Source: Alphaproteobacteria bacterium
Lineage (GTDB): Bacteria > Pseudomonadota > Alphaproteobacteria > Geminicoccales > Geminicoccaceae
Direction: 5' to 3'
DNA length: 64,000 bases
Assembly: GCA_026990035.1 (NCBI GenBank)
Contig: JALSIM010000040.1
Span: 186,001 to 250,000 of the forward strand
The notes below the pieces were generated by a model. That model searched no databases and was not told the DNA's origin. It saw only the letters and a program-made list of their open reading frames with translations. Below, piece after piece: positions 49,844-58,648 of this stretch (the first letter of the stretch is position 1; the number at the start of each line of letters is the position of its first letter). The position numbers and the translations under genes are program-made.

Positions 49844-50139
49844 CCGCCGGCGTCCGCATCGCCATGCGCAAACTCACTTACGCCGAGGTCCAGGAGCTGC
49901 GCCGGCGGGAGAAGAAGTATCGCCGCAGCCTCCGGAAACGGGGCTACATCACGCGCACCCTGGTCGACGACAGCGGCTGCTTCGCGGTCGTGATGGTGGA
50001 GGAGGAGGCCACGGGGCGCAGAGGGGTGCTGCGTCCCGACGGGCAGGTGTGCTGGCTCGACGAGGTCCGGGGACCGGGGGGCCTGGCCGGAGCGGCGGCC
50101 AGCGGCGCCTCCCTCGAACCGCCGGAGGGATCCCGCTGA
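49840..50139 (+). CDS. Small basic protein of the DUF2589 cassette
   Basis: A 99-residue product whose first half is very basic (AEVQELRRREKKYRRSLRKRG), then a small beta part (ITRTLVDDSGCFAVVMVEEE, GVLRPDGQVCWLDEV) with two cysteines, and a Gly/Ala-rich tail. The ATG at 49840 overlaps the previous stop; an in-frame ATG at 49864 is an alternative. Not recognised. It closes the cassette, 16 bases from the convergent fumarylacetoacetate-hydrolase-like gene. Confidence 0.65.
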   Translation: MTAGVRIAMRKLTYAEVQELRRREKKYRRSLRKRGYITRTLVDDSGCFAVVMVEEEATGRRGVLRPDGQVCWLDEVRGPGGLAGAAASGASLEPPEGSR

Positions 50140-50155
50140 CCGGCGTCCGGACCTT

Positions 50156-51184
50156 TCAGCCGGCCGGCGGCCGGTAGCGCTCCACCACCTGGTCGATGGC
50201 GCCGAAGATGCTGCGCCCCTCGGCGTCCGGCATCTCGATCCGCACCCGGTCGCCGAAGCGCAGGAAGGGGGTGCGGGCCGCCCCGTGACGGATGGTCTCC
50301 ACGGTCCGCTGTTCGGCGATGCAGGAGTAGCCTCGACCGCCCTCCGCCACCGGCCGGCCGGGGCCGCCGTCGGGATCGCGGTTGGAGACGGTGCCCGAGC
50401 CGATGATCGTCCCCGCCGCGAGGGGCCGGGTCCTCGCCGCATGGGCGATCAGCCGGGGAAAGGCGAAGGTCATGTCGGTGCCGGCGTCGGGCTCGCCGAA
50501 GAGCTCACCGTTGAGCCAGGAACGCAGCGGCCGGTGCAGCTTGCCCTCGCGCCAGGCCGGGCCGAGCTCGTCGGGGGTCACCGCCACCGGCGAGAAGGCC
50601 GAGGAGGGCTTGCTCTGGAAGAAGCCGAAGCCCTTGGCGAGTTCACCCGGAACGAGGCTCCGCAGGCTGACGTCGTTGACCAGCATCAGGAGCTTCACAT
50701 GGGGCAGGGCGGCCGCCTCGGCGATACCCATCGGCACATCGTCGGTGATCACCGCGATCTCGGCCTCGAAATCGATGCCCCATTCCTCGGTGGCGAGGCG
50801 GATCGGCTCGCGCGGGCCCAGGAAACTGTCGGAGCCGCCCTGGTACATCAGCGGGTCGGTCCAGAAGGAGGGCGGCATCTCCGCGCCGCGCGCCTTGCGC
50901 ACCAGCTCGACGTGATTGACGTAGGCCGAACCGTCCGCCCACTGGTAGGCGCGGGGCAGAGGGCTGGCACAGGCTTCCGCATCGAAGGGGAACTCCCCGT
51001 CCAGCGGACCCGCCTCGAGCCGCTCGGCGACCGCCCGGAGGCGGGGCTCGGTCTCCGCCCAGGCGTCGAGGGCCTGCTGCAGGGTTCGGGCGATCTCCGG
51101 CACCGCCACCGCACGCGAGAGATCGCGGGAGACCAGGATCAGGGTCCCGTCCCGGCCCCCCTTCCGGAGGCTCGCGAGTTTCAT
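50156..51184 (-). CDS. Fumarylacetoacetate hydrolase family protein
   Basis: Likely splits fumarylacetoacetate to fumarate and acetoacetate at the end of tyrosine/homogentisate breakdown. The 342-residue protein has the FAH-fold core: IDFEAEIAVITDDVP with acidic metal ligands, LLMLVNDVSLRSL, GFGFFQSKPSSAFSPVAVTP, and GSGTVSNRD. Its start is 6 bases after the homogentisate dioxygenase stop, so the two act in one pathway. Confidence 0.88.
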   Translation of the reverse strand: MKLASLRKGGRDGTLILVSRDLSRAVAVPEIARTLQQALDAWAETEPRLRAVAERLEAGPLDGEFPFDAEACASPLPRAYQWADGSAYVNHVELVRKARGAEMPPSFWTDPLMYQGGSDSFLGPREPIRLATEEWGIDFEAEIAVITDDVPMGIAEAAALPHVKLLMLVNDVSLRSLVPGELAKGFGFFQSKPSSAFSPVAVTPDELGPAWREGKLHRPLRSWLNGELFGEPDAGTDMTFAFPRLIAHAARTRPLAAGTIIGSGTVSNRDPDGGPGRPVAEGGRGYSCIAEQRTVETIRHGAARTPFLRFGDRVRIEMPDAEGRSIFGAIDQVVERYRPPAG

Positions 51185-51190
51185 GGCCTT

Positions 51191-52327
51191 TCAGGCACCC
51201 TTCCAGCTGTCCTTGTAGCCCTCGAACTCCACCCCTTCCGGCAGTTCGCCGACCTCCAGCGGATCGCGGGTATCGACCATCACCGCATATTCGTCGGTCA
51301 TCGCCTTGGGCTGCTCCCAGGCCCGGGTCAGGGCCTTGGGATGCGGCCCGTGGGTGAAGCCGCAGGGATGGAAGGTCACCATGCCCGGCTCGATATTGTC
51401 GCGCGAGAAGAAGTCGCCGGCATGGTAGAAGATGACTTCGTCGTAGTCGTCGTTGTTGTGGTAGAAGGGCACCTTGAGCGCGTCGGGGTCGGTCTCGAAC
51501 GGCCGCGGGCAGAAGGTGCAGATCACGAACCGGTTGGCGACCCAGGTGATGTGCGCCGACGGCGGCAGATGGTAGCGATGGCTCATCAGCGGCCGGATGT
51601 CCCGGACATTGAGCTTCACCGGCGCGAGATCGCCCTTCCAGCCGACCGCGTCCAGCGGATTGAAGGGATATGTCACCGTCGAGATCCGATCCTGGCGCTT
51701 GATCCGCACCCGCCAGGTGCCGCCCGGTCCCATCTCCTCGTACTGGGCCTCGAAGGCGCCGTCGATGTGCGGGGTCTCGAGGACCGCCGGATCGAAGATC
51801 GCGTGCTGGCCGACGATCCCCTTGTCCGGCAGCATGTAGCTGGAGTTGGTCGCCTCGATCAGCAGGGCGGTGACCGGCTCGGTGCATTCGAGCCGCCACA
51901 TGGTGCTGCGCGGAAGGATCACGTAATCGCCCTGTTCGACCGGCAGATGGCCGTAATCGCAGAACAGAGCCCCCTTGCCGCGATGGATGAAAAGCAGCTC
52001 GTCGCCGTCTCCGTTACGAGCCAGATGGTCCATCTTCTCCGGCGCCCGCCAGAACCGCATCTTGCAGTGGGCGTTGTGGAGGAAGGTGGTGGCGTCCCAG
52101 GGAGAGGGATGGACGGGGCGGATGTGGTTGAGATTGAAGGCCCTCGGACGCAGCGGTCCCTCCCAGTCGATCCAGCCCGTGGGCGGATGGGTATGGTACA
52201 TGTGGGTGGCGGGACCGAAGAATCCCTCCTTGCCCATCTCCCGTTCGTATAAACTCCTGTCGAACGCGGCGTGCGCCTGCCGGGACGCCCGCCCTTCGAT
52301 TCGCGGAAAATAGATGTACCTGCGCAT
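51191..52327 (-). CDS. hmgA: Homogentisate 1,2-dioxygenase
   Basis: Iron dioxygenase that opens the homogentisate ring. The 378-residue cupin-fold protein is of the shorter bacterial type, with MYHTHPPTGWIDWEGPLRPR, GDGDELLFIHRGKGALFCDYG, the metal-ligand region DDYDEVIFYHAGDFFSRDN, and TFHPCGFTHGPHPKAL. GAGGAGG precedes the ATG. It is divergent from a MarR gene, with a palindromic operator between. hppD and maiA are not in the window. Confidence 0.9.
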   Translation of the reverse strand: MRRYIYFPRIEGRASRQAHAAFDRSLYEREMGKEGFFGPATHMYHTHPPTGWIDWEGPLRPRAFNLNHIRPVHPSPWDATTFLHNAHCKMRFWRAPEKMDHLARNGDGDELLFIHRGKGALFCDYGHLPVEQGDYVILPRSTMWRLECTEPVTALLIEATNSSYMLPDKGIVGQHAIFDPAVLETPHIDGAFEAQYEEMGPGGTWRVRIKRQDRISTVTYPFNPLDAVGWKGDLAPVKLNVRDIRPLMSHRYHLPPSAHITWVANRFVICTFCPRPFETDPDALKVPFYHNNDDYDEVIFYHAGDFFSRDNIEPGMVTFHPCGFTHGPHPKALTRAWEQPKAMTDEYAVMVDTRDPLEVGELPEGVEFEGYKDSWKGA

Positions 52328-52391
52328 CTCGGCCTCCTCGATTCCCGCTCGGCCCGGCGGTCGGTTGTCCGGTCGTCGAGGCTCGGAAATT

Positions 52392-52409
52392 TAGTTTCTC
52401 ATGAAACTA
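52392..52409. promoter_or_regulatory. Palindromic MarR-type operator between hmgA and its regulator
   Basis: TAGTTTC (52392-52398) and GAAACTA (52403-52409) are a perfect 7-base inverted repeat around TCAT. It lies in the only AT-rich patch of the divergent region, 65 bases ahead of hmgA and 18 ahead of the MarR start. TAGTT half-sites are common in MarR operators. It most likely serves autoregulation and homogentisate-responsive control. Confidence 0.65.
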
Positions 52410-52427
52410 CGTCAAGGTGAACGGCTC

Positions 52428-52907
52428 ATGGATACGCGACCGGAGGAGATTTCCTCCGTGGCGGAACTGGAACTCGGGAGGTTCCTGCCCTACCGCCTGT
52501 CGGTGCTGACCAACCGGGTCTCCCGCCTGCTCGCCCGCGAGTACGAGAACCGCTTCGGCATCGGCGTCTCGGAATGGCGGGCGATGGCGGTTCTGGGGCG
52601 GCAGCCGGCGCTCTCCGCCAGCGAAGTGGCCGAACGGACCAGCATGGACAAGGTACGCGTCAGCCGCGCGGTCGCGGCGCTGCGGCGCAAGGGACTGGTC
52701 GAACGGCGCCGGGACCGGGTCGACCAGCGGGTGACGCGGCTCAGCCTGACGCCCCGCGGGGGCGAGGTGTATCGCCGGGTGGCGGCCCTCGCTCTCGCCT
52801 TCGAGGCCCGTCTCCTGGCCGGCTTCGGGGAGGCCGAACGCCGCCGTCTGTTCGCCTTCCTGGCGCGGCTCGACCGACGCGTCGAGGAGCTGGAGGAGGA
52901 GGGGTGA
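52428..52907 (+). CDS. MarR-family regulator, likely of homogentisate degradation
   Basis: The 159-residue protein has the MarR winged helix: GIGVSEWRAMAVLGRQPALS, ASEVAERTSMDKVRVSRAVA as recognition helix, and the wing RRRDRVDQRVTRLSLTPRG. I choose the ATG at 52428, which has AAGGTGA 8 bases upstream; an in-frame ATG at 52401 lies inside the palindromic operator and is unlikely. Divergent placement from hmgA points to control of that operon. Its stop overlaps the next gene by 4 bases. Confidence 0.88.
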   Translation: MDTRPEEISSVAELELGRFLPYRLSVLTNRVSRLLAREYENRFGIGVSEWRAMAVLGRQPALSASEVAERTSMDKVRVSRAVAALRRKGLVERRRDRVDQRVTRLSLTPRGGEVYRRVAALALAFEARLLAGFGEAERRRLFAFLARLDRRVEELEEEG

Positions 52908-53953
52908 GCCCCCCCGTCCGCCTGCTCCTGATCGGCTGCGGACGGGTCTGCCGACGCTACCATCTGCCGGCACTTCGTCATCTCGGCAAGGCGGAGATCC
53001 GCGGTATCGCCGAGCCGGATCCGCGGGCCGCGACGGCGGCGCGGCCCGCCGCGGAGGTCCCGGTGTTCGCCGATGCGGCGCGCCTGCTCGCGGAGGTGGA
53101 GGCCGATGCGGCCCTGATCCTGACCCCGCCCGAAAGCCATGCCGCGCTGGTGGCCGGGGCGCTCGCCCGGGAGCTCCACGTGTTCGTCGAAAAACCTCTG
53201 GCGGACCGCAGCGGGGAGGCGATCCGGCTGGCCTCCCTCGCGGTCGCCCGCGGTCGCATTCTCCAGGTCGGCTTCAACCGCCGCCTACGGCCCGCCTACC
53301 GGGCGCTGCGGCGGGCATTGCGGAAGGCCGGGCCGGGGCCGCATCGGTTCGATCTGCGGCTGCGGACGCCCGGCGGTCGTTGGGGCCGGGGCGGCCGGGA
53401 CGAGGAGACCCTCCGCGACGAGTTGCTGTTCGATCTCGGCAGCCATCTCGTCGATCTCGCCGCCTGGCTCGCGGGAACGCCGATCGCCGAACTGCGGGCC
53501 AAGCCGCTGCGCTTGCACCCGCGCGGGCCGGAACTCGACGCCGAGCTCGTGCTGCGGGGCGGCAGTCGCGCCTACTGCCGGATCGGCTACGGCCGTCGGC
53601 AGGAGGAGCGGGTGATCGTCCGCCAGGCGCAGGGGCTGCTGGTCGCCACCCCCTGGACCTGCCATCGTGGAACCTGGACCGCCCTCACCGGTCTCGGTGA
53701 CCGGCTGCGCCGGCTGGCCGATCTCGGCGGCGCCCGTCTCGGTCTCGGCCGCAATCTCACCCAGCGGACCTTCGACACCCAGCTCGACCTGTTCCTCGAA
53801 GGGGTGCGCCGGGGGCGGGCCGATCCCGCCGTCGCCGACGCCGAGGCCGGGGTCGCCGCGACCCGGGCCGTCGACGCCTGGCGACGCAGTCTCGCCGCCC
53901 ACGGTTCCTGGATGCGGATCGAACCTTCGACGGAAGGGACGAGCCGATCATGA
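52904..53953 (+). CDS. Gfo/Idh/MocA-family oxidoreductase
   Basis: The 349-residue protein has the Rossmann start VRLLLIGCGRVCRRYHLPAL, the EKPLAD motif with the conserved lysine (about residue 94), and FDLGSHLVDLAAWLAG where the family has its catalytic histidine. Such enzymes oxidise or reduce sugars, often nucleotide sugars or inositols. The GTG at 52904 overlaps the MarR stop. Its 3' end overlaps the AlkP-type gene by 4 bases, so it belongs with the following glycan-type genes. Substrate unknown. Confidence 0.87.
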   Translation: MSPPVRLLLIGCGRVCRRYHLPALRHLGKAEIRGIAEPDPRAATAARPAAEVPVFADAARLLAEVEADAALILTPPESHAALVAGALARELHVFVEKPLADRSGEAIRLASLAVARGRILQVGFNRRLRPAYRALRRALRKAGPGPHRFDLRLRTPGGRWGRGGRDEETLRDELLFDLGSHLVDLAAWLAGTPIAELRAKPLRLHPRGPELDAELVLRGGSRAYCRIGYGRRQEERVIVRQAQGLLVATPWTCHRGTWTALTGLGDRLRRLADLGGARLGLGRNLTQRTFDTQLDLFLEGVRRGRADPAVADAEAGVAATRAVDAWRRSLAAHGSWMRIEPSTEGTSRS

Positions 53954-55512
53954 CCGCGCTCCTCGCCCTCGGCCTCGACGCCACCGACATCGGCCGCATC
54001 GAGCGGCTCCTCGCGGAGGGCCGCATGCCCCGCCTCGCGGAACTCCGGGCGGGCGCCCTGCACGGGCTTCTGGAAAGCCGGCCCGACGCCTTCGTCAACA
54101 TGGTCTGGCCGACCCTGGTCAGCGGCCTGCAGGCCGGCGATCACGGCTGGCATTCGGCGAAGATGTGGCGGCCCGAGCGGATGCGCCTCGAATACGGCGA
54201 TCCCGCCCGGCTGCCGCTGTCGCCCTTCTGGTCGGCGCTCGAGGAAGCCGGCGCCCGTCTCGCCCTCCTCGACGTCCCCTTCGCCCCGCCACCTTCCCCG
54301 GCTTTCCAGGGGATCGCCCTGAGCGGCTGGCAGACCCACGACGAGGCCCTGGCCGCGAGCCGCCCCGCCGATCTGCGGCGCCGCCTCCGGCGTCGCCACG
54401 GCCGGCCGGCGCTGGGACCGGAGATCTTCGGGCCGCAGACCCCGGCGAGCCTGGAGCGGCTGCACCGGCAGGCGCTGCACGCGACCCGCCAGTTCGCCGA
54501 CATCGTCCGCGAGCTCCTCGCGGACGGACCGTTCGACCTGTTCCTCGCGGTCTTCGGCGCCGCCCACCGCGCCGGGCACTATCTCTGGGATCTGTCGCAG
54601 ATCGACGCTCGCGGTCTCACCGCCGAGCGGCGGCGGGCCCTGGAGGGGGCGCTGGACGAGATCTACGTCGCCCTCGATGCGGCGATCGGCCGGGTACTGG
54701 ATGCGGCTGGCGGCCGGTTCGATCGCATCCTCCTGTTCGCCGCCCACGGCATGGGGCCGAGCGACGGCTGGCTCCACATGCTGGATGCGATGCTGGCCCG
54801 TATCCAGGGTGCGCCCCCGTCCGGCGCGAATGGCCGCGGTCTGCTCTACCGGCTGAAGAAGCGGCTGCCCTGGAATCTGGTGCGGGAGGTCACCATCCGC
54901 CTGCCGGCGAGCGCGAACCGCGCCCTCGTCCCCCTGTGGTCGCGGCGCATGCACGACTGGAGCCGGACCCGGGTGTTCACCGTGCCCTTCGACGTGCACG
55001 GCTTCCTCCGCGTCAATCTCCGCGGTCGCGAGCGGGACGGCATCGTCGAGCCGGGGGCGGCGTACGAGGATCTCTGCGGAGAACTGCGCGAGGCCCTGGA
55101 AGGTTTCATCGACATCGCCGGCGGCCGGCCGGTGAGCGCCGGGGTGGTGCGGAGCCGCGATCTGTTCCCGGAGGGGCGGCGGACCGGCCTGCTGCCCGAT
55201 CTGGTGGTGCGGATCGGTGAGCCGCTCCGCGGTTCGCCGGGCCTCGTCTCACCGCGGTTCGGCGAGCTCCGCTTCCCGGCCCCGGGCCGCTTCCCCTCGG
55301 GGCGTTCCGGCAACCATCATCCGCGTGGCTGGTACCTGCTGGCCGGCGCCGGCACCGGCGGACGCCGGGACGGGGTGGTCGTCGATTTCGCGCCGACGGT
55401 GCTGGCCATCCTCGGCGTCGTACCTCCACCGCGCATGCGCGGGCGGCCGCTCCATCTGCAGGAGAGCGGGCACCCGGCGGGCGGCAGGCGCATCCGGTGG
55501 CGCGAACCGTGA
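53950..55512 (+). CDS. Alkaline-phosphatase-superfamily enzyme (type I phosphodiesterase/nucleotide pyrophosphatase-like)
   Basis: The 520-residue protein has the metal-binding LALGLDATD at the start, the nucleophile threonine in NMVWPTLVSGLQAGDHG (about residue 57), the FGAAHRAGHYLWD histidines, and FAAHGMGPSDGW with further metal ligands. These are marks of the phosphodiesterase branch of the superfamily. No signal peptide is seen, which is unusual for secreted members. It may cleave or transfer a phospho group in glycan or lipid synthesis, inferred from the glycosyltransferase next door. Confidence 0.83.
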   Translation: MTALLALGLDATDIGRIERLLAEGRMPRLAELRAGALHGLLESRPDAFVNMVWPTLVSGLQAGDHGWHSAKMWRPERMRLEYGDPARLPLSPFWSALEEAGARLALLDVPFAPPPSPAFQGIALSGWQTHDEALAASRPADLRRRLRRRHGRPALGPEIFGPQTPASLERLHRQALHATRQFADIVRELLADGPFDLFLAVFGAAHRAGHYLWDLSQIDARGLTAERRRALEGALDEIYVALDAAIGRVLDAAGGRFDRILLFAAHGMGPSDGWLHMLDAMLARIQGAPPSGANGRGLLYRLKKRLPWNLVREVTIRLPASANRALVPLWSRRMHDWSRTRVFTVPFDVHGFLRVNLRGRERDGIVEPGAAYEDLCGELREALEGFIDIAGGRPVSAGVVRSRDLFPEGRRTGLLPDLVVRIGEPLRGSPGLVSPRFGELRFPAPGRFPSGRSGNHHPRGWYLLAGAGTGGRRDGVVVDFAPTVLAILGVVPPPRMRGRPLHLQESGHPAGGRRIRWREP

Positions 55513-55680
55513 CGGGACGGGACGACAACCGGCCCGGGAGCGGCTAGCCTGGATGCCGACGCCGGTGGAATAGCGGGCCGTCGCCGGCGTCTGCAGACGG
55601 AGAACATGCGCCGAGATGGCTACTACGTGCTTCGCCCTCACTATGCCATGCGCCGGCGAAAAGCTGGGAACGAATGCCCG

Positions 55681-56814
55681 ATGAGCGAGCTAAGCGCCGC
55701 CGACCGCCTGCCGGTCACGCTCTGCATCGTCAACTACAACGGAGCCCGCTATCTGCCGGCGACCCTCGACGCGGTGCGGGCGATGCGCCCGCGGCCGACG
55801 GAGGTTCTGCTCGTGGACAACGCCTCCACCGACGGCAGCCTGGCCCTGGTCCGCCGCCATTATCCCGAGGTGCGCATCGTCCGCCGCGCCACCAACGACG
55901 GTCCCGGAGCGGCGCGCAACAGCGGTGTCGGCGCCGCCCTGTGCGATCGCATCTTCTTCATCGACAACGATGTCGCGCCCGATCCCGACTGTCTGCCGGC
56001 GCTGCTGCGGGTGCTGGACGCCGATCCGCGGGCGGTCTGCGTGATGCCGCGGATGGTCCACGCCGATCCCCCCGACCGCGTCCAGTTCGACGGGGTGAGC
56101 GCCCATCTGCTGGGCATGAACGTGCTCCTCAACCAGGAACGTGCGCATTCGGAACTGCGCACCACCACCCGGCAGATGGCCTCGATGGTCAGCGCCGCCT
56201 TCCTGTTCGACCGCCGCCGCTGGGGCGCCGAACCGCCGTTCGACGACGGCCTCTTCCTCTATCTCGAAGACCACGAATTCGGCCTCCGGGCGCGGCTTCT
56301 CGGCCACCGCATCTACGCCACTCCGGAGGCGGTCTGTCGGCATCGCGAGGGCACGCCGGAAGTCTCCATCCGGGCCACCGGAGGCTACACCCCGACCCGG
56401 ATCACCGAGACCATCCTCAATCGCTGGCAGATCCTGATCAAGCTCTACCGGCCGCGCACCTTCCTCCTCTATCTGCCCTCCTTCCTCCTGTTCGAGGCGA
56501 TGCAGTTGGGCGGCGCCCTGGCCCGCGGCTGGCTGCCCCACTACTGGCGGGCGCTGCGTCTGCTGCTGGGCCGGGGGCGGCAACTCCTGGCCCGCCGCCG
56601 GGACTTTCAGGCGCGGCGTCGATGTGACGAGCTGGCGGTGGTGACGATCGCACCGCTGCCCTTCAATCCGGCTCTCGCCAGAAGCGGGATGGATCGGATC
56701 GCCCAGCGCCTGCTCGCGGGATTGCTGGACATCAACCGGCGGGTCGCCGGGCGGCTGCAGCCGCCCGGACCGCCGCTGCCGGCCCGTCGGGCCGAACGTC
56801 CGAGCGGCAACTGA
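55681..56814 (+). CDS. Family 2 glycosyltransferase
   Basis: The 377-residue GT-A enzyme has TLCIVNYNGARYLPATL, LLVDNASTDGSLALV, NDGPGAARNSGV, the metal-binding DND in FFIDNDVAPDPD, and EDHEFGLRARLLGHRI as acceptor region. One hydrophobic C-terminal helix (about 255-278) may bind it to the membrane. An in-frame ATG at 55606 has a better ribosome site (GGAGAAC), but codons 55606-55680 lack the G/C third-position bias, so I prefer 55681. Donor and acceptor unknown. Confidence 0.85.
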   Translation: MSELSAADRLPVTLCIVNYNGARYLPATLDAVRAMRPRPTEVLLVDNASTDGSLALVRRHYPEVRIVRRATNDGPGAARNSGVGAALCDRIFFIDNDVAPDPDCLPALLRVLDADPRAVCVMPRMVHADPPDRVQFDGVSAHLLGMNVLLNQERAHSELRTTTRQMASMVSAAFLFDRRRWGAEPPFDDGLFLYLEDHEFGLRARLLGHRIYATPEAVCRHREGTPEVSIRATGGYTPTRITETILNRWQILIKLYRPRTFLLYLPSFLLFEAMQLGGALARGWLPHYWRALRLLLGRGRQLLARRRDFQARRRCDELAVVTIAPLPFNPALARSGMDRIAQRLLAGLLDINRRVAGRLQPPGPPLPARRAERPSGN

Positions 56815-56830
56815 GGGACTTCGGGGAACG

Positions 56831-57550
56831 GTGCGCTGGGCGCTGGTGACCGGAGCGGCACGGGGCATCGGCCGCGCCGTCGCCCGTCGTCTGCTGGTGG
56901 ACGGTTGGGCGGTCTGGGCGGTCGATCGTGACGGCGAGGCCCTGGCCCGGACCGGAGCCGAGCTCGCCGCCGACGGGTCGGTGATCACGGAGGTCGCCGA
57001 TCTGGCGGAGCCGGCGGCGATCGCCGCCCTGGCCGCCCGGCTGCGGTCCCGGGCCGGGCGTCTGGGGGCTCTCGTCAACAACGCCGGAATCAACATCCGC
57101 AAGCCCCTCGAGGAGCTCGAGCGGGCGGAATGGGAGCGGGTGCTGGCGGTCAATCTCAGCGCTCCCTTCCTGCTCGTCCGGGCGCTCGTGGGCGAGCTTC
57201 GCGCCGGCCGCGGAGCGGTCGTGAACATCGCCTCCACCCGTGCCCACATGTCGGAGCGCGACACCGAGGCCTATGCCGCGAGCAAGGGCGGGCTCCTGGC
57301 TCTCACCCACGCCCTCGCGGTGAGCCTCGGCCCCGAGATACGGGTCAACTGCATCAGCCCCGGCTGGATCCATACCCGGGGGGCGGAGCCGGAACCGGCG
57401 GATCATGCCCAGCATCCGGCAGGCCGTGTCGGAATGCCGGAAGACGTGGCCGAACTCGTCGCCTATCTGGTCGGACCGCGGGCGGGCTTCGTCACCGGTG
57501 CGGAATTCGTCGTCGACGGCGGCATGACCCGCAAGATGATCTATCTCTGA
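56831..57550 (+). CDS. Short-chain dehydrogenase/reductase
   Basis: The 239-residue SDR has TGAARGIGRAVA (about 7-18), NNAG near 78, NIASTRAHM with catalytic serine, and YAASKGG with Tyr/Lys near 151-155, then ISPGWIHT. The acidic residue in VDRDGEAL after strand 2 suggests NAD. GTG start at 56831, 16 bases after the glycosyltransferase. It may belong to that glycan-type cluster or be separate; substrate unknown. Confidence 0.88.
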   Translation: MRWALVTGAARGIGRAVARRLLVDGWAVWAVDRDGEALARTGAELAADGSVITEVADLAEPAAIAALAARLRSRAGRLGALVNNAGINIRKPLEELERAEWERVLAVNLSAPFLLVRALVGELRAGRGAVVNIASTRAHMSERDTEAYAASKGGLLALTHALAVSLGPEIRVNCISPGWIHTRGAEPEPADHAQHPAGRVGMPEDVAELVAYLVGPRAGFVTGAEFVVDGGMTRKMIYL

Positions 57551-57658
57551 GCCGATCCCCGCGCCGGACGCTTGCGGCCCGACCGCGACTGTGCTGCTTT
57601 CGCAGCCAATCGGCACGGCCGGAAAAGATCGACAACCGAGACAGGGAGACACCGAACG

Positions 57659-58609
57659 ATGATGCGCAGAAGCCTGCTCGCCGGAGCGGCGGGCCTTCTC
57701 CTCCTGATCGCCGGCGAGGTGCGGGCGGCGGGCGACCCCGAGGCCTGCCGGACGGTTCGCTTCTCCGATGTCGGCTGGACCGACATCACCGCCACCACGG
57801 CCCTCGCTTCGGTGGTTCTCGAGGGTCTGGGCTACGAGCCCGAGGCGACCATCCTTTCGGTACCGGTGACCTTCACCAGTCTCGAGAACCAGGACATCGA
57901 CGTTTTCCTCGGCAACTGGATGCCGACCATGGAGGCGGACATCCGCCCCTATCTCGACAAGGGCTCGGTCGAGCAGCTCGGGATCAACCTGGAAGGGGCC
58001 AAATACACCCTCGCCGTGCCGAGCTACCTGGCCGAGAAGGGGCTGCGGGATTTCGCCGACATCGCCCGCTTCCGCGACGAGCTCGACGGCAAGATCTACG
58101 GCATCGAACCCGGCAACGACGGCAACCGCCTGATCCAGCAGATGATCGACGAGAACGCCTTCGGCCTCGGCGGATTCGAGCTGGTGGAGAGTTCCGAACA
58201 GGGAATGTTGGCCGAGGTCGCCCGCAAGGTGCGCCGCGAGGAGGGCATCGTCTTCCTCGGCTGGGAGCCGCATCCCATGAACGCCAATTTCGAGATGACC
58301 TATCTGTCGGGCGGTGACGACTGGTTCGGGCCCGACTACGGCGGCGCCACGGTCTATACGGTGGTGCGCGCGGGCTATGTCGCGGAATGCCCGAACGTCG
58401 GCCGGTTCATCGGCAATCTGCGTTTCACCCTGCAGATGGAGAACGAGGTGATGAAGGCGATCCTCGAGGACGGCGCCGAGCCGGAGGACGCCGCCACCGC
58501 CTGGCTGCGGGCCAATCCCGAGGTGCTGGAAGCCTGGCTCGAGGGGGTGACCACCATCGACGGCGGAGACGGGCTGGCGGCCGTCAGGGCCCATCTCGGC
58601 CTCGACTGA
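57659..58609 (+). CDS. choX: Choline/betaine ABC transporter substrate-binding protein ChoX
   Basis: Periplasmic binding protein of an OpuA-like importer. The 316-residue protein has a Sec signal (about 1-23, ending EVRAAG), then FSDVGWTDITATTALAS, VFLGNWMPTMEADIRPYL, GIEPGNDGNRLIQQMI and FLGWEPHPMNANF, which contain the aromatic box residues used by ChoX for the trimethylammonium group. GGGAGACACC precedes the ATG. choW and choV follow. Confidence 0.92.
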   Translation: MMRRSLLAGAAGLLLLIAGEVRAAGDPEACRTVRFSDVGWTDITATTALASVVLEGLGYEPEATILSVPVTFTSLENQDIDVFLGNWMPTMEADIRPYLDKGSVEQLGINLEGAKYTLAVPSYLAEKGLRDFADIARFRDELDGKIYGIEPGNDGNRLIQQMIDENAFGLGGFELVESSEQGMLAEVARKVRREEGIVFLGWEPHPMNANFEMTYLSGGDDWFGPDYGGATVYTVVRAGYVAECPNVGRFIGNLRFTLQMENEVMKAILEDGAEPEDAATAWLRANPEVLEAWLEGVTTIDGGDGLAAVRAHLGLD

Positions 58610-58648
58610 GTCCGGCCGGCGGGCGGTGAAGGCGGGAGGTGAGGGGCC

